Assembly (NCBI GenBank): GCA_947174945.1
Contig: CAMWKZ010000029.1
Span: 1-36,186, forward strand
Length of the DNA stretch: 36,186 nucleotides
Reading direction: 5' to 3'
From: an uncultured Prevotellaceae bacterium
Lineage (GTDB): Bacteria; Bacteroidota; Bacteroidia; Bacteroidales; Bacteroidaceae
The notes beneath the pieces were generated by a model, which saw only the letters and a list, made by a program, of their open reading frames with translations, searched no databases and was not told the origin of the DNA. A program made the position numbers and the translations under genes. Below, piece after piece: positions 16,852 through 24,982 of this stretch (positions within the stretch are counted from its first letter, which is position 1; every line of letters begins with the position of its first letter).

Positions 16852-19080
16852 TTACCTGATGAACAGCAGTTCGCGGTATTTGGGCAGCGTCCACAGCCCG
16901 TCCTCCACTATCATTTCCAGTTTGTCAGTCTGATAGCGAATGTCCTCCATCTTGGGGCAGACGGTGTCGTGATACTCAATGGCGCGCTCGTGGATGCTCT
17001 CGATGCGGTTAGCCACCCTGCGGGCGTCCGTCAGCTCCTCCACCAACTGCTCTATCTTCTCCGTGCGCTCGGCTATCTCCTCAATGAGTTTCATGTTGCG
17101 GGCCGATAGTCGCTGGGCACGCTCGACGGGGAACACCTCCTTTACGCCCTGCACGTTCTTGATAAGCTGACTTTGGTAGTGCGTCGCAACAGGTATGATG
17201 TGGTTCATCGCCAAGTCGCCCAGCACACGGGCTTCTATCTGTACCGTCTTCACGTACATCTCCCACTTCACCTCGTTGCGCGCCTCCAGCTCCTTGCGCG
17301 TCATCACCTTGGTTGACTCAAACATCGCAACGCTCGACTCGTCCAGATAGTGTTCGAAGATGACGGGGCACGACTTTTCAACGTCCAGTCCCCGACGCGC
17401 AGCCTCCTCAACCCACTCGTCGCTGTAGCCGTTGCCGTCGAAGCGCACGGGCTTGCACGTCTTGATGTCGTCCCGCAGCACCTCCAAGATGGCGCTCATC
17501 TTGCCCTTGCCCGCCTCTATCTTCGCATCCACACGCTCCTTAAACGAGTTCAGGGCCTCGGCCATTGCCGCGTTCAGCGCAATCATAGCCGAGGCGCAGT
17601 TGACGCTGGAGCCCGGTGCGCGGAACTCAAAACGGTTGCCCGTGAAGGCAAAGGGCGACGTGCGGTTGCGGTCGGTGTTGTCTACTATCAGGTCGACAAA
17701 GGCATCGCCGCCTGCCCCTCTCCAAAGGGAGCGCGGCGTGTACTGCCCCAGCTTCGCCATGCAATAGTCAATGTCGCTGCCTTCCTCCCCCTTCGGCAGG
17801 GTGGAAAGGCTCTCGAGCAACTCCGTCAGCTGTGTGCCGAGGAATGAGGATATGATGGCGGGCGGAGCCTCGTTGCCGCCCAGACGGTGGGCGTTGGTCG
17901 CACTCATGATGCTGGCCTTCAGCAGTCCGTTGTGCTTGTAGACGGCCATCAGCGTCTCCACGATAAAGGTTACAAAGCGCAGGTTCTCCTCGGGTGTCTT
18001 GCCCGGAGCGTGCAACAGCACCCCGTTGTCGGCGCTGAGCGACCAGTTATTATGCTTGCCCGAGCCGTTGATACCGTCAAAGGGCTTCTCGTGCAGCAGC
18101 ACGCGGAACCCGTGGTTGCGGGCTACCTTCTTCATTAGTGACATCAGCAGCATGTTATGGTCAACGGCTAAGTTGCACTCCTCGAAGATGGGGGCCAGCT
18201 CAAACTGGTTGGGAGCCACCTCGTTGTGGCGGGTCTTCACGGGTATGGCCAGCTCCAGCGCCTGTATCTCCAGCTCCTTCATGAATGCCTGAACGCGGTC
18301 GGGAATGGTGCCGAAGTAGTGGTCGTCCATCTGTTGGTTCTTTGCCGACTCGTGGCCCATCAGCGTGCGACCCGTCATCAGCAGGTCGGGGCGTGCCGAG
18401 TAAAGCCCTTCGTCGACAAGGAAATACTCCTGCTCCCATCCCAAGTTCACCTGTACCTTTGCCACGTCATCGTAGAAGTACTGGCAAACATCCGTGGCCG
18501 CCTTGCCTACGGCATGGAGCGCCCGCAGCAGCGGAGCCTTATAGTCGAGGGCCTCGCCCGTATAGGCAATGAAGATGGTGGGAATACACAGCGTGTCGGC
18601 CATGATGAACACGGGCGAAGTAGGGTCCCACGCCGAGTAGCCACGCGCCTCAAACGTGTTGCGGATGCCGCCGTTGGGGAAGCTGGAGGCATCGGGTTCC
18701 TGCTGCACCAGCAGCTTGCCCGAGAACGTTTCCAGCATACCGCCCTTGCCGTCGTGCTCCACGAAGGCATCGTGTTTCTCGGCTGTGCCCTCGGTCAGAG
18801 GCTGAAACCAGTGCGTGTAGTGCGTCACGCCCATCTCCATAGCCCACTGCTTCATGCCAGCTGCCACGGCATCGGCTATGCTGCGGTCCAGTCGCGCACC
18901 GTTGTCTATCACGTCTACCATCTTGTTATATACCTCGGCGGGCAGGTATTTGTACATCTTCTGCTTCGTGAAGACATACTTGCCAAAATACTCCGAGGGC
19001 CTTTCGCTGGGCACCTTCACGTCGAGCGCTCTCTTCTTGAAGGCTTCCTCCACTACCTGAAATCTTAGATTATTTGCCAT
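16852..19080 (-). CDS. glnN: Glutamine synthetase type III
   Basis: Makes glutamine from glutamate, ammonia and ATP. The 742 residues match the long GSIII class first known in Bacteroides (about 730). Seen: the GSIII N-terminal signature (THYTHWFQPLTEGTAEKHD), EQEYFLVD, the NEVAPNQFELAP block, the ATP/metal block KPFDGINGSGKHNNWS, and NRTSPFAFTGNRFEFRAPGS. Residues about 427-457 are atypical and are encoded by a small inverted repeat (17711-17801). It overlaps aguB by 11 bp as the last gene of the agu operon. That fits capture of ammonia from agmatine breakdown. Confidence 0.96.
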   Translation of the reverse strand: MANNLRFQVVEEAFKKRALDVKVPSERPSEYFGKYVFTKQKMYKYLPAEVYNKMVDVIDNGARLDRSIADAVAAGMKQWAMEMGVTHYTHWFQPLTEGTAEKHDAFVEHDGKGGMLETFSGKLLVQQEPDASSFPNGGIRNTFEARGYSAWDPTSPVFIMADTLCIPTIFIAYTGEALDYKAPLLRALHAVGKAATDVCQYFYDDVAKVQVNLGWEQEYFLVDEGLYSARPDLLMTGRTLMGHESAKNQQMDDHYFGTIPDRVQAFMKELEIQALELAIPVKTRHNEVAPNQFELAPIFEECNLAVDHNMLLMSLMKKVARNHGFRVLLHEKPFDGINGSGKHNNWSLSADNGVLLHAPGKTPEENLRFVTFIVETLMAVYKHNGLLKASIMSATNAHRLGGNEAPPAIISSFLGTQLTELLESLSTLPKGEEGSDIDYCMAKLGQYTPRSLWRGAGGDAFVDLIVDNTDRNRTSPFAFTGNRFEFRAPGSSVNCASAMIALNAAMAEALNSFKERVDAKIEAGKGKMSAILEVLRDDIKTCKPVRFDGNGYSDEWVEEAARRGLDVEKSCPVIFEHYLDESSVAMFESTKVMTRKELEARNEVKWEMYVKTVQIEARVLGDLAMNHIIPVATHYQSQLIKNVQGVKEVFPVERAQRLSARNMKLIEEIAERTEKIEQLVEELTDARRVANRIESIHERAIEYHDTVCPKMEDIRYQTDKLEMIVEDGLWTLPKYRELLFIR
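17711..17801. repeat. Possible palindromic element embedded in glnN
   Basis: The arms at 17711-17731 and 17784-17801 are imperfectly inverted, sharing CCTGCC and an AAGGGGGAG/AAAGGGAG part. They resemble GC-rich palindromic intergenic repeats found in related genomes, judged from memory. The segment is in frame and encodes about 30 residues (427-457) just before the conserved DNTDRNRTSP block. Confidence 0.4.
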
Positions 19081-19957
19081 TGTAGTCTATGTATCGTTTC
19101 GTTATTCCTTCGTAGTTGTCTATCCGCCTGTCGCGCAGGAAAGGCCACCAGCGGCGCACCTGCTCGGAGCGTTGTATGTCTACCTCCACGACGGCGGTCG
19201 TTTCTTCATCGGTCGGAGCCTCGTAGAGCAACTCGCCCTGCGGGCCGCAGACAAACGAGGTGCCCCAGAACTGGATGCCCCGTGTCTGCTGGCTGGGGTC
19301 AGGCTCGTGGCCCACACGGTTGACCGTCACCACGGGCAGCCCGTTGGCTACGGCATGTCCCCGTTGCACGGTCTGCCACGCCATGCGCTGGCGCTGCTGT
19401 TCCTCGGGCGTGTCACTGCTCTCGTAGCCGATGGCTGTGGGATAGATAAGCAGGTCTGCCCCTTGCAGGGCCATAAGACGGGCAGCCTCTGGGTACCACT
19501 GGTCCCAGCACACCAATACGCCCAGCCGCCCCACGGAGGTCTGGATGGGCTGGAAGCCCAAATCGCCCTGCGTAAAGTAGAACTTCTCGTAATAGGCTGG
19601 GTCATCGGGTATGTGCATCTTGCGATACTTGCCCGCTATCGAGCCGTCTTTCTCCATCACGACTGCCGTATTGTGGTACAGGCCCGGGGCGCGTCGCTCG
19701 AACAGCGACGTAACGATGACCACGCCCAGTTCGCGGGCCAGCCGTCCGAAGAACTCGGTGCTGGGGCCTGGTATTGGCTCTGCCAAGTCGAAGTTATCGA
19801 CACTCTCCACTTGGCAGAAGTAAAGTGAGTTATGCAGCTCCTGCAAGACAATAAGCTCAGCCCCTTGCTGGGCCAGTTGGCGTGCCTTGTCGGCCAGCCG
19901 CTGACGGTTGTCCGCAGCGTCGGCTGTATTCTTCTGTTGTATCAGTCCTATCTTCAT
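19070..19957 (-). CDS. aguB: N-carbamoylputrescine amidase
   Basis: A nitrilase-superfamily hydrolase that cleaves N-carbamoylputrescine to putrescine, CO2 and ammonia. 295 residues with the catalytic triad E40 (LQELHNSLYF), K113 (KYRKMHIPDD) and C150 (LVCWDQWYPE). The YFTQGDLGF and QFWGTSF segments are typical of the AguB branch. The gene lies 30 bp behind aguA and overlaps glnN, making a three-gene operon. Confidence 0.95.
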   Translation of the reverse strand: MKIGLIQQKNTADAADNRQRLADKARQLAQQGAELIVLQELHNSLYFCQVESVDNFDLAEPIPGPSTEFFGRLARELGVVIVTSLFERRAPGLYHNTAVVMEKDGSIAGKYRKMHIPDDPAYYEKFYFTQGDLGFQPIQTSVGRLGVLVCWDQWYPEAARLMALQGADLLIYPTAIGYESSDTPEEQQRQRMAWQTVQRGHAVANGLPVVTVNRVGHEPDPSQQTRGIQFWGTSFVCGPQGELLYEAPTDEETTAVVEVDIQRSEQVRRWWPFLRDRRIDNYEGITKRYIDYNGK

Positions 19958-19987
19958 ATCGAACTTAGTTTCTCTATTCCTCGTTTC

Positions 19988-20926
19988 TTAATAGTATTGC
20001 ATGGTGCAACAGTGCAGCGACCCGTGCTGTCGGATGACGGCGCGGCAGTCGATGCCCACCATCTCGCGGTCGGGGAATGCCTGCCCGATGATGCGCATGG
20101 CTTCGGCATCCAAGTCGGGCTGGTTGTAGGTCGGCACCAGCACGGCTCCGTTGATGACTAAATAGTTGGCGTATGTGGCTGGCAACCGCTCGCCCTCGTC
20201 GTAGATAGGGCGGGGCAGGGGCAGCCTGAGAAGGCGGTAAGGGCGACCGTCAAGGGTGCGCAGGGTTTGTAGTTCCTTCTCCATTTCGTAGAGGTCAGGA
20301 TGCTCGTCATCCCCCCCTATATATAATAAGGTGTCGTCAGGGCAGATGCGCACCAGCGTGTCAATATGCCCGTCGGTATCGTCGCCAAGCAATGAACCGT
20401 GGTTCAGCCATACGATGCGCTCAGCCCCTAAGTACAGCTTCAGCCGTTCCTCTATCTGCTGTTGCGTCAGCGGTTGGTTGCGGTGTGGAGCCATCAGGCA
20501 GCACGCAGTGGTGAACACCGTCCCCCGTCCGTCGCTCTCGATGCTTCCGCCCTCGAGTACGAAGTCCAGATGAGGCTCATACGTGCCTTTCACCGCGCCT
20601 CTGTCGAATAAGTGCTTGTTGATTTGGTTGTCCAGCTCGGCAGGGAACTTCTCTCCCCACCCGTTGAACTTAAAGTCAAGCAGGATGAGGCCCCCATCTT
20701 GCTCCACCGTGATAAACCCGTGGTCACGGGCCCATGTGTCGTTGTGCGGTATGTCGTCGACGATGAGCAGCGACTCGCGCTGTCGTATTTCACGGGCCAT
20801 CTCCTCATAGACTGCCGTAATCTCCGGCAGTATGGGAGCCCAGTCAGTCTGTGCGTGCGGCCACGTCAGTTGCACGGCACTCTGTGGTTCCCACTCAGCA
20901 GGCATACGCCTCTTGTTCATTTTCAT
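19988..20926 (-). CDS. aguA: Agmatine deiminase
   Basis: A pentein-fold enzyme converting agmatine to N-carbamoylputrescine and ammonia. 312 residues, shorter than the common 340-370. Motifs: MPAEWEPQSAVQLTWPH (8-24), NDTWARDHGF (62-71), EGGSIESDGRGT, GDDTDGHIDT and the C-terminal HGSLHCCTMQ, where C306 is the likely nucleophile. The ATG at 20926 is only a few bases from the promoter; the in-frame ATG at 20920 is an alternative. Confidence 0.95.
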   Translation of the reverse strand: MKMNKRRMPAEWEPQSAVQLTWPHAQTDWAPILPEITAVYEEMAREIRQRESLLIVDDIPHNDTWARDHGFITVEQDGGLILLDFKFNGWGEKFPAELDNQINKHLFDRGAVKGTYEPHLDFVLEGGSIESDGRGTVFTTACCLMAPHRNQPLTQQQIEERLKLYLGAERIVWLNHGSLLGDDTDGHIDTLVRICPDDTLLYIGGDDEHPDLYEMEKELQTLRTLDGRPYRLLRLPLPRPIYDEGERLPATYANYLVINGAVLVPTYNQPDLDAEAMRIIGQAFPDREMVGIDCRAVIRQHGSLHCCTMQYY

Positions 20927-20929
20927 GGC

Positions 20930-20947
20930 TGCAAAATTACAAAATAA
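20930..20947 (-). promoter_or_regulatory. agu operon promoter
   Basis: Two overlapping minus-strand candidates: TAATTTTGCA (20939-20930) and TTATTTTG (20947-20940). The first would leave an almost leaderless aguA message. Confidence 0.5.
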
Positions 20948-20961
20948 TTATCAATTATCAA

Positions 20962-20993
20962 TTGTCGGTTATCAATTATTTAGTACCTTTGCA
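20962..20993 (+). promoter_or_regulatory. Promoter of the ABC ATPase gene
   Basis: TTG 20962-20964, 19-base spacer, TACCTTTGCA 20984-20993. The ATG at 21002 follows after 8 bases, so the leader would be only a few nucleotides. Confidence 0.7.
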
Positions 20994-21001
20994 TCGGAAT
21001 T

Positions 21002-21496
21002 ATGATGTTAGAACTGCATAATGTAACACTCGGCCAGCAGCTCCGCTCGTTTTCACTGACCGTGGGCGATGGTCAGCTGGTGACCATCACGGGTTTGAAG
21101 GGCTCGGGCAAGACTTTGCTGCTGCGTGCCATTTTGGGTTTTATTCCCGTTGACGGCGGTCATATCAGCATCGATGGCGAACTGCTGACTCCCAAGTCGG
21201 CACCCTATTTCCGTCGCCAGTTTGCCTACGTGCCACAACACTTGTCGCTGCCCGATGGTTATCGGGGCATGGGACTGGAGCAGTGGGCCGACTTGTCGGT
21301 TGACGAGCGCTATCTGCTGTTGCTGCGCAAGGCCATTGCAACGGGCAAACCATTGTTGTTAGTCGACGAGCCTCCGCAGTTGTTGAGCGAGGACACCTAT
21401 GTGCTGGTAGACCGATTGTTGCAAGAGGCCGCAGCAAAGGGTATTGCCGTGCTGGCCGTCAATCATCGAATCACGCAAAATCAAGTCAGGCTATGA
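21002..21496 (+). CDS. Reduced ABC transporter ATPase (FetA/YbbL-like)
   Basis: 164 residues, short for an ABC ATPase (FetA is about 225). Walker A is GLKGSGKT (31-38), Q-loop YVPQH near 79, Walker B LLLVDEPP near 122 and an H-loop-like NHR near 154. The helical subdomain is shortened. The signature LSGGQ is degenerate (LSVDERYLLLLRKA). In E. coli, FetA pairs with the permease FetB. Here the following gene keeps only a permease-like fragment, so transport by this pair is doubtful. It overlaps the next gene by 4 bp. An ATG at 21005 is an alternative start. Confidence 0.8.
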   Translation: MMLELHNVTLGQQLRSFSLTVGDGQLVTITGLKGSGKTLLLRAILGFIPVDGGHISIDGELLTPKSAPYFRRQFAYVPQHLSLPDGYRGMGLEQWADLSVDERYLLLLRKAIATGKPLLLVDEPPQLLSEDTYVLVDRLLQEAAAKGIAVLAVNHRITQNQVRL

Positions 21497-22482
21497 TAAA
21501 CGCATACATCCTTTTGGTATTGGCTGTTGTCGTGTGGAAAGGCTACTACGTCTGGAAGCGCGGCACTAAGACCTATCGGCGTGACCGTCAGGAGCACGAC
21601 TCGCTGCGCGAATACCTGCTGGGCAACGGTGCTACGCGGTTTGAGTCGCTGCGCCCTTTCCTCAGTCATGCACTGGTCAGGGCTTTCAAGCCCCTGCGTG
21701 CTCAGTGGCGTTTGTGGCTCATTTTGGTGGTGCTGGGATTGCTGGTGATGTTGTTCAGCAGTGCCGTCGCACCGCAGACTACATCGAAGTCGCAGCAGCC
21801 CAACCTGACTGATGTGCGGGTAAAGCAGGAGACGACCTACCTGCGCCGCTATGCCTATCGCTGCTGGTACTCTGAATCGTTGCGCATCCCATTGGCTGTG
21901 TCGTGGTATCTTACGGGCGACCACGTTAGTGGTTCGTTTAAGCGTAAGGGTGTGTCGTTTCATGCCGACTACGACGTGAAGGGGCTGGCCGTCACTACGC
22001 AGGACTATATGCAGTCGGGTTACGACCGAGGCCACATGTGTCCGTCGGGCGATAACAAGTGGCACCAGCTGGCACAGGAGCAGTCGTTTCTGATGACTAA
22101 CATCTGTCCGCAGAACCATAACCTAAACACCAACGACTGGAACGAACTGGAGCAGCGTTGCCGCTCATGGGCCAAGAAGTACGGGCGCATCTATATCGTT
22201 TGTGGCCCCGTGTTGCGTGGCGATAAGCATAAGACCATTGGCCGCCAGCGCAATCGCCGCATCACCGTACCCGAAGCATTTTATAAGGTAGTGCTACGGG
22301 CTGGTAAGGACACGACGGCCATCGGCTTCCTCTACGAGAATACGGGCGAACGCCAGTCCATGCGTCAGGCCGTCCGCACCGTTGACGAGATAGAACGGTT
22401 GACGGGCATAGACTTTTTCTATCAGTTGCCTGCCTCCGTTGAGCGGCGCATTGAGCGGTCAGCCAACCTTGACAAGTGGTAA
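21493..22482 (+). CDS. DNA/RNA non-specific endonuclease with an N-terminal permease-like fragment
   Basis: 329 residues. The C-terminal ~200 residues are a beta-beta-alpha-metal NUC nuclease: catalytic DRGHM in SGYDRGHMCPSGDN near 176-189, then NICPQNHNLNTNDWNELEQ with the metal-binding Asn. Residues 1-70 contain one hydrophobic segment and a block LGNGATRFESLRPFLSHAL that resembles the cytoplasmic LGATPxxA loop of FetB-type permeases. A second hydrophobic segment (about 73-90) would be the nuclease's own signal anchor. This reads as a partial permease joined in frame to a secreted or membrane-tethered nuclease. The nuclease call is firm; the permease origin is inference from remembered family patterns. 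Confidence 0.85.
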   Translation: MINAYILLVLAVVVWKGYYVWKRGTKTYRRDRQEHDSLREYLLGNGATRFESLRPFLSHALVRAFKPLRAQWRLWLILVVLGLLVMLFSSAVAPQTTSKSQQPNLTDVRVKQETTYLRRYAYRCWYSESLRIPLAVSWYLTGDHVSGSFKRKGVSFHADYDVKGLAVTTQDYMQSGYDRGHMCPSGDNKWHQLAQEQSFLMTNICPQNHNLNTNDWNELEQRCRSWAKKYGRIYIVCGPVLRGDKHKTIGRQRNRRITVPEAFYKVVLRAGKDTTAIGFLYENTGERQSMRQAVRTVDEIERLTGIDFFYQLPASVERRIERSANLDKW

Positions 22483-22542
22483 GAATCGAAAAGAAATAGC
22501 AAAAAAATTGGAAACACTTATATGATGTTTTCAATTTTTTTG

Positions 22543-22552
22543 TACCTTTGCA
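22543..22552 (+). promoter_or_regulatory. Promoter of the PurF paralogue
   Basis: TACCTTTGCA, 36 bases upstream of the ATG at 22589. Confidence 0.65.
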
Positions 22553-22588
22553 GGCCTAAACGTATTAATTTAAGGTAAAAGAATTATT

Positions 22589-24058
22589 ATGGGTGGCTTC
22601 TTTGGCACAATCTCAAAACAGGACTGCGTAAACGACTTGTTTTACGGCACCGATTACAATTCACACTTAGGTACAAAACGCGCCGGACTGGTAACGTTTG
22701 ATAAGGAAAGCGGATTCCACCGCTCCATCCACTCGTTGGAGCGCAACTATTTCCGCTCGCGCTTTGAGGACGAACTTGACCAGTTCTGTGGCCAACAGGG
22801 ACTGGGCGTTATCAGCGATACCGACCCGCAGCCCATTATCGTCAATTCCCACTTGGGGCGCTATGCCGTGGTGACGGTGGCTAAAATCAATAACCTGCGT
22901 GAGATTGCCGACGAACTGCTGAAACAGCGAATGCACCTGAGTGAGATGTCGGCCAACAACATCAATCAGACGGAATTAGTGGCCCTGCTTATCAATATGG
23001 GCGACACGTTTGTAGAGGGCATCAACAAGGTCTATCAGAAGATAGAAGGCTCTTGTTCGATGCTCATTTTGACTGAAGACGGCATCATTGCAGCTCGCGA
23101 CTTCCTCGGACGTACCCCCATCGTGATAGGTCAGAAGCAGATGCACCGTATGACACCTGACGGTACTGACGAGTTCCTGCAGGCTTACGCCGTGTCGAGC
23201 GAGACGACCAGCTTCCCCAACCTTGACTATAAAGTGGTGCGCGACTTAGGGCCGGGCGAGATAGTACGCCTGCGGGCCGATGGTATCGAAGTGCTGCAGA
23301 AGCCGCTTTCGCGTTGTCAGATTTGCTCGTTCCTGTGGGTTTACTATGGTTTTCCTGCTAGCGACTACGAAGGCATTAATACGGAATATGTGCGTGAGAA
23401 GAACGGACGGTTGCTTGGCGAGAAGGACAATGAGGTGGAAGCCGACTTGGTATGTGGTATTCCCGACTCAGGTGTAGGCATGGCACTGGGCTATTCGCAC
23501 GGCAAGGATATTCCCTACAAGCGTGCTGTGCTGAAGTACACCCCGACGTGGCCCCGCTCGTTCACCCCGGGCAACCAGAACCGTCGCGACCTCGTGGCTA
23601 AGATGAAGCTGATACCTAACCCTGCTGTGCTAAAGGACCAGCGCATCGTGTTCTGCGACGACTCTATTGTGCGTGGCACCCAGTTGCGCGACAATGTGCG
23701 TGCCTTCTTTGAGAACGGAGCCCGTGAGGTGCATGTGCGTATCTCTTGTCCCCCGTTGGTTTACGGCTGCCCGTTTATCGGTTTCACCTCGTCGAAGAGC
23801 GATATGGAGCTGATTACCCGCCGTATCATCAAGGACTTTGAAGGCGATGACAAGAAGAACCTTGACCTGTATGCCAAGACGGGTACGCCAGAGTATCAGC
23901 ACATGGTCGGCGAGATAGCCCGTCGACTGGGACTGACCAGCCTTAAGTTTGCCACTATTGAGGATTTGATTGAATCCATCGGGCTGCCTAAGGAGCGCGT
24001 TTGCACCCATTGTTTCGACGGTAGCTCCTATTGTCATGAGCGTCATGGCGAGGAGTAG
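22589..24058 (+). CDS. Amidophosphoribosyltransferase (PurF) paralogue lacking the catalytic cysteine
   Basis: 489 residues with the PurF architecture: an N-terminal class II glutaminase domain and a C-terminal phosphoribosyltransferase domain. Canonical PurF begins (after processing) with CGIVG; here the start is MGGFFGT, so the nucleophilic cysteine is Gly. The PRPP loop FCDDSIVRGT (355-364) is intact. Cysteines C246, C387, C472 and C475 (CTHC) correspond in order to the 4Fe-4S ligands of Bacillus PurF. Glutaminase activity should be absent, so it may use free ammonia, associate with another subunit, or be regulatory. Similar proteins occur in other Bacteroidota, from memory. It has its own promoter. 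Confidence 0.88.
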   Translation: MGGFFGTISKQDCVNDLFYGTDYNSHLGTKRAGLVTFDKESGFHRSIHSLERNYFRSRFEDELDQFCGQQGLGVISDTDPQPIIVNSHLGRYAVVTVAKINNLREIADELLKQRMHLSEMSANNINQTELVALLINMGDTFVEGINKVYQKIEGSCSMLILTEDGIIAARDFLGRTPIVIGQKQMHRMTPDGTDEFLQAYAVSSETTSFPNLDYKVVRDLGPGEIVRLRADGIEVLQKPLSRCQICSFLWVYYGFPASDYEGINTEYVREKNGRLLGEKDNEVEADLVCGIPDSGVGMALGYSHGKDIPYKRAVLKYTPTWPRSFTPGNQNRRDLVAKMKLIPNPAVLKDQRIVFCDDSIVRGTQLRDNVRAFFENGAREVHVRISCPPLVYGCPFIGFTSSKSDMELITRRIIKDFEGDDKKNLDLYAKTGTPEYQHMVGEIARRLGLTSLKFATIEDLIESIGLPKERVCTHCFDGSSYCHERHGEE

Positions 24059-24081
24059 TTCACTTAAAGAAAATTAAAAAA

Positions 24082-24117
24082 AAGCATTTTCTGCACGTTA
24101 CGTGTCAGAAAATGCTT
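24082..24117 (-). terminator. Hairpin with T-run on the minus strand, abutting the nif3 promoter
   Basis: AAGCATTTTCTG (24082-24093) pairs with CAGAAAATGCTT (24106-24117), and the inner CACG/CGTG pair extends the stem. The only poly-T tail is on the minus strand (an A-run at 24077-24083 and more A to the left on the + strand). It would stop leftward transcripts best. It may also weakly end the purF-like transcript. Confidence 0.55.
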
Positions 24118-24126
24118 ACCTTTGCG
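24117..24126 (+). promoter_or_regulatory. nif3 promoter -7 element
   Basis: TACCTTTGCG; its first base is the last base of the hairpin at 24082-24117. It lies 25 bases before the GTG at 24152. Confidence 0.6.
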
Positions 24127-24151
24127 ACACGAAATAAACTATTTTAGAAGC

Positions 24152-24937
24152 GTGAAAATACGACAAGTGCTGAGCGCCCTTGAACAGTTCGCGCCTCTGC
24201 CCTTACAGGAGAGCTGGGATAATGCTGGCCTGCAAGTAGGACTGACAGAGGCGGAGGTTTCAGGGGCATTATTGTGTCTGGACGTGACGGAGGCCGTCAT
24301 CGACGAGGCTATCGCGAAGGGGTGCAACCTCGTCGTGAGCCATCACCCGCTGTTGTTTCGTGGATTGAAGCAAATCAGCGATGCGAACTATGTGCAGCGA
24401 TGTGTCATCAAGGCCATCAAGCATGACATTGCCGTCGTGTCGATGCACACCAATATGGATAATGCACGACAGGGCGTGAACTGGAAGATAGCTGAGAAAC
24501 TGGACTTGCGCGACGTGGCATTCTTCGCTCGGAAAACAGTGGGCGACATTGAGGCGGGCAGTGGTGTGATAGGTACGTTGCCCAGTCCACAAGCTGCTGC
24601 TGATTTCATCCAGACGGTGAAGCAGCGTTTTGCAGTCGAGTGCGCCCAGTGCAATGCGCTGCTTGCGCGTCCCGTTAGTCGGGTTGCCATCTGCGGTGGT
24701 GCTGGCGATTTCCTGTTGGATGAGGCTCTGGCGCAGGGAGCCGATGCCTTTATCACGGGCGAGATGCACTACCACCAGTATTTCGACTACGAGCAGCGGT
24801 TGCAGATATGCGTTATTGGTCACTATCAAAGCGAACAGTACACTGCTGAGGTGTTCCGCGACATCATCCAGCGCGAGTGTCCGGGCGTAACGACACACAT
24901 CGCCCAGACGAACACCAACCCGATTCTGTATATTTAA
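24152..24937 (+). CDS. Nif3-like dinuclear metal-centre protein
   Basis: 261 residues of the Nif3/YbgI (GTP cyclohydrolase I type 2-like) family, which forms hexameric rings with a two-metal site of unclear substrate. Motifs: SWDNAGLQVG (21-30), VVSHHPLLF (61-69, metal histidines 64-65), HTNMDNA, and the C-terminal GHYQSEQY. The GTG at 24152 was chosen: longer readings start inside the promoter, and SVKIRQVL begins the conserved part. Followed after 45 bp by the zinc-ribbon gene, a common pairing in Bacteroidota. Confidence 0.9.
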   Translation: MKIRQVLSALEQFAPLPLQESWDNAGLQVGLTEAEVSGALLCLDVTEAVIDEAIAKGCNLVVSHHPLLFRGLKQISDANYVQRCVIKAIKHDIAVVSMHTNMDNARQGVNWKIAEKLDLRDVAFFARKTVGDIEAGSGVIGTLPSPQAAADFIQTVKQRFAVECAQCNALLARPVSRVAICGGAGDFLLDEALAQGADAFITGEMHYHQYFDYEQRLQICVIGHYQSEQYTAEVFRDIIQRECPGVTTHIAQTNTNPILYI

Positions 24938-24982
24938 TCGTAATAACGAAGATAATCAAAATAACATTAAAAATTAGAAACT

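Noticed and set aside
18226..19068. A 280-codon frame opposite glnN
   Set aside because: Antisense shadow of glutamine synthetase, caused by codon bias.
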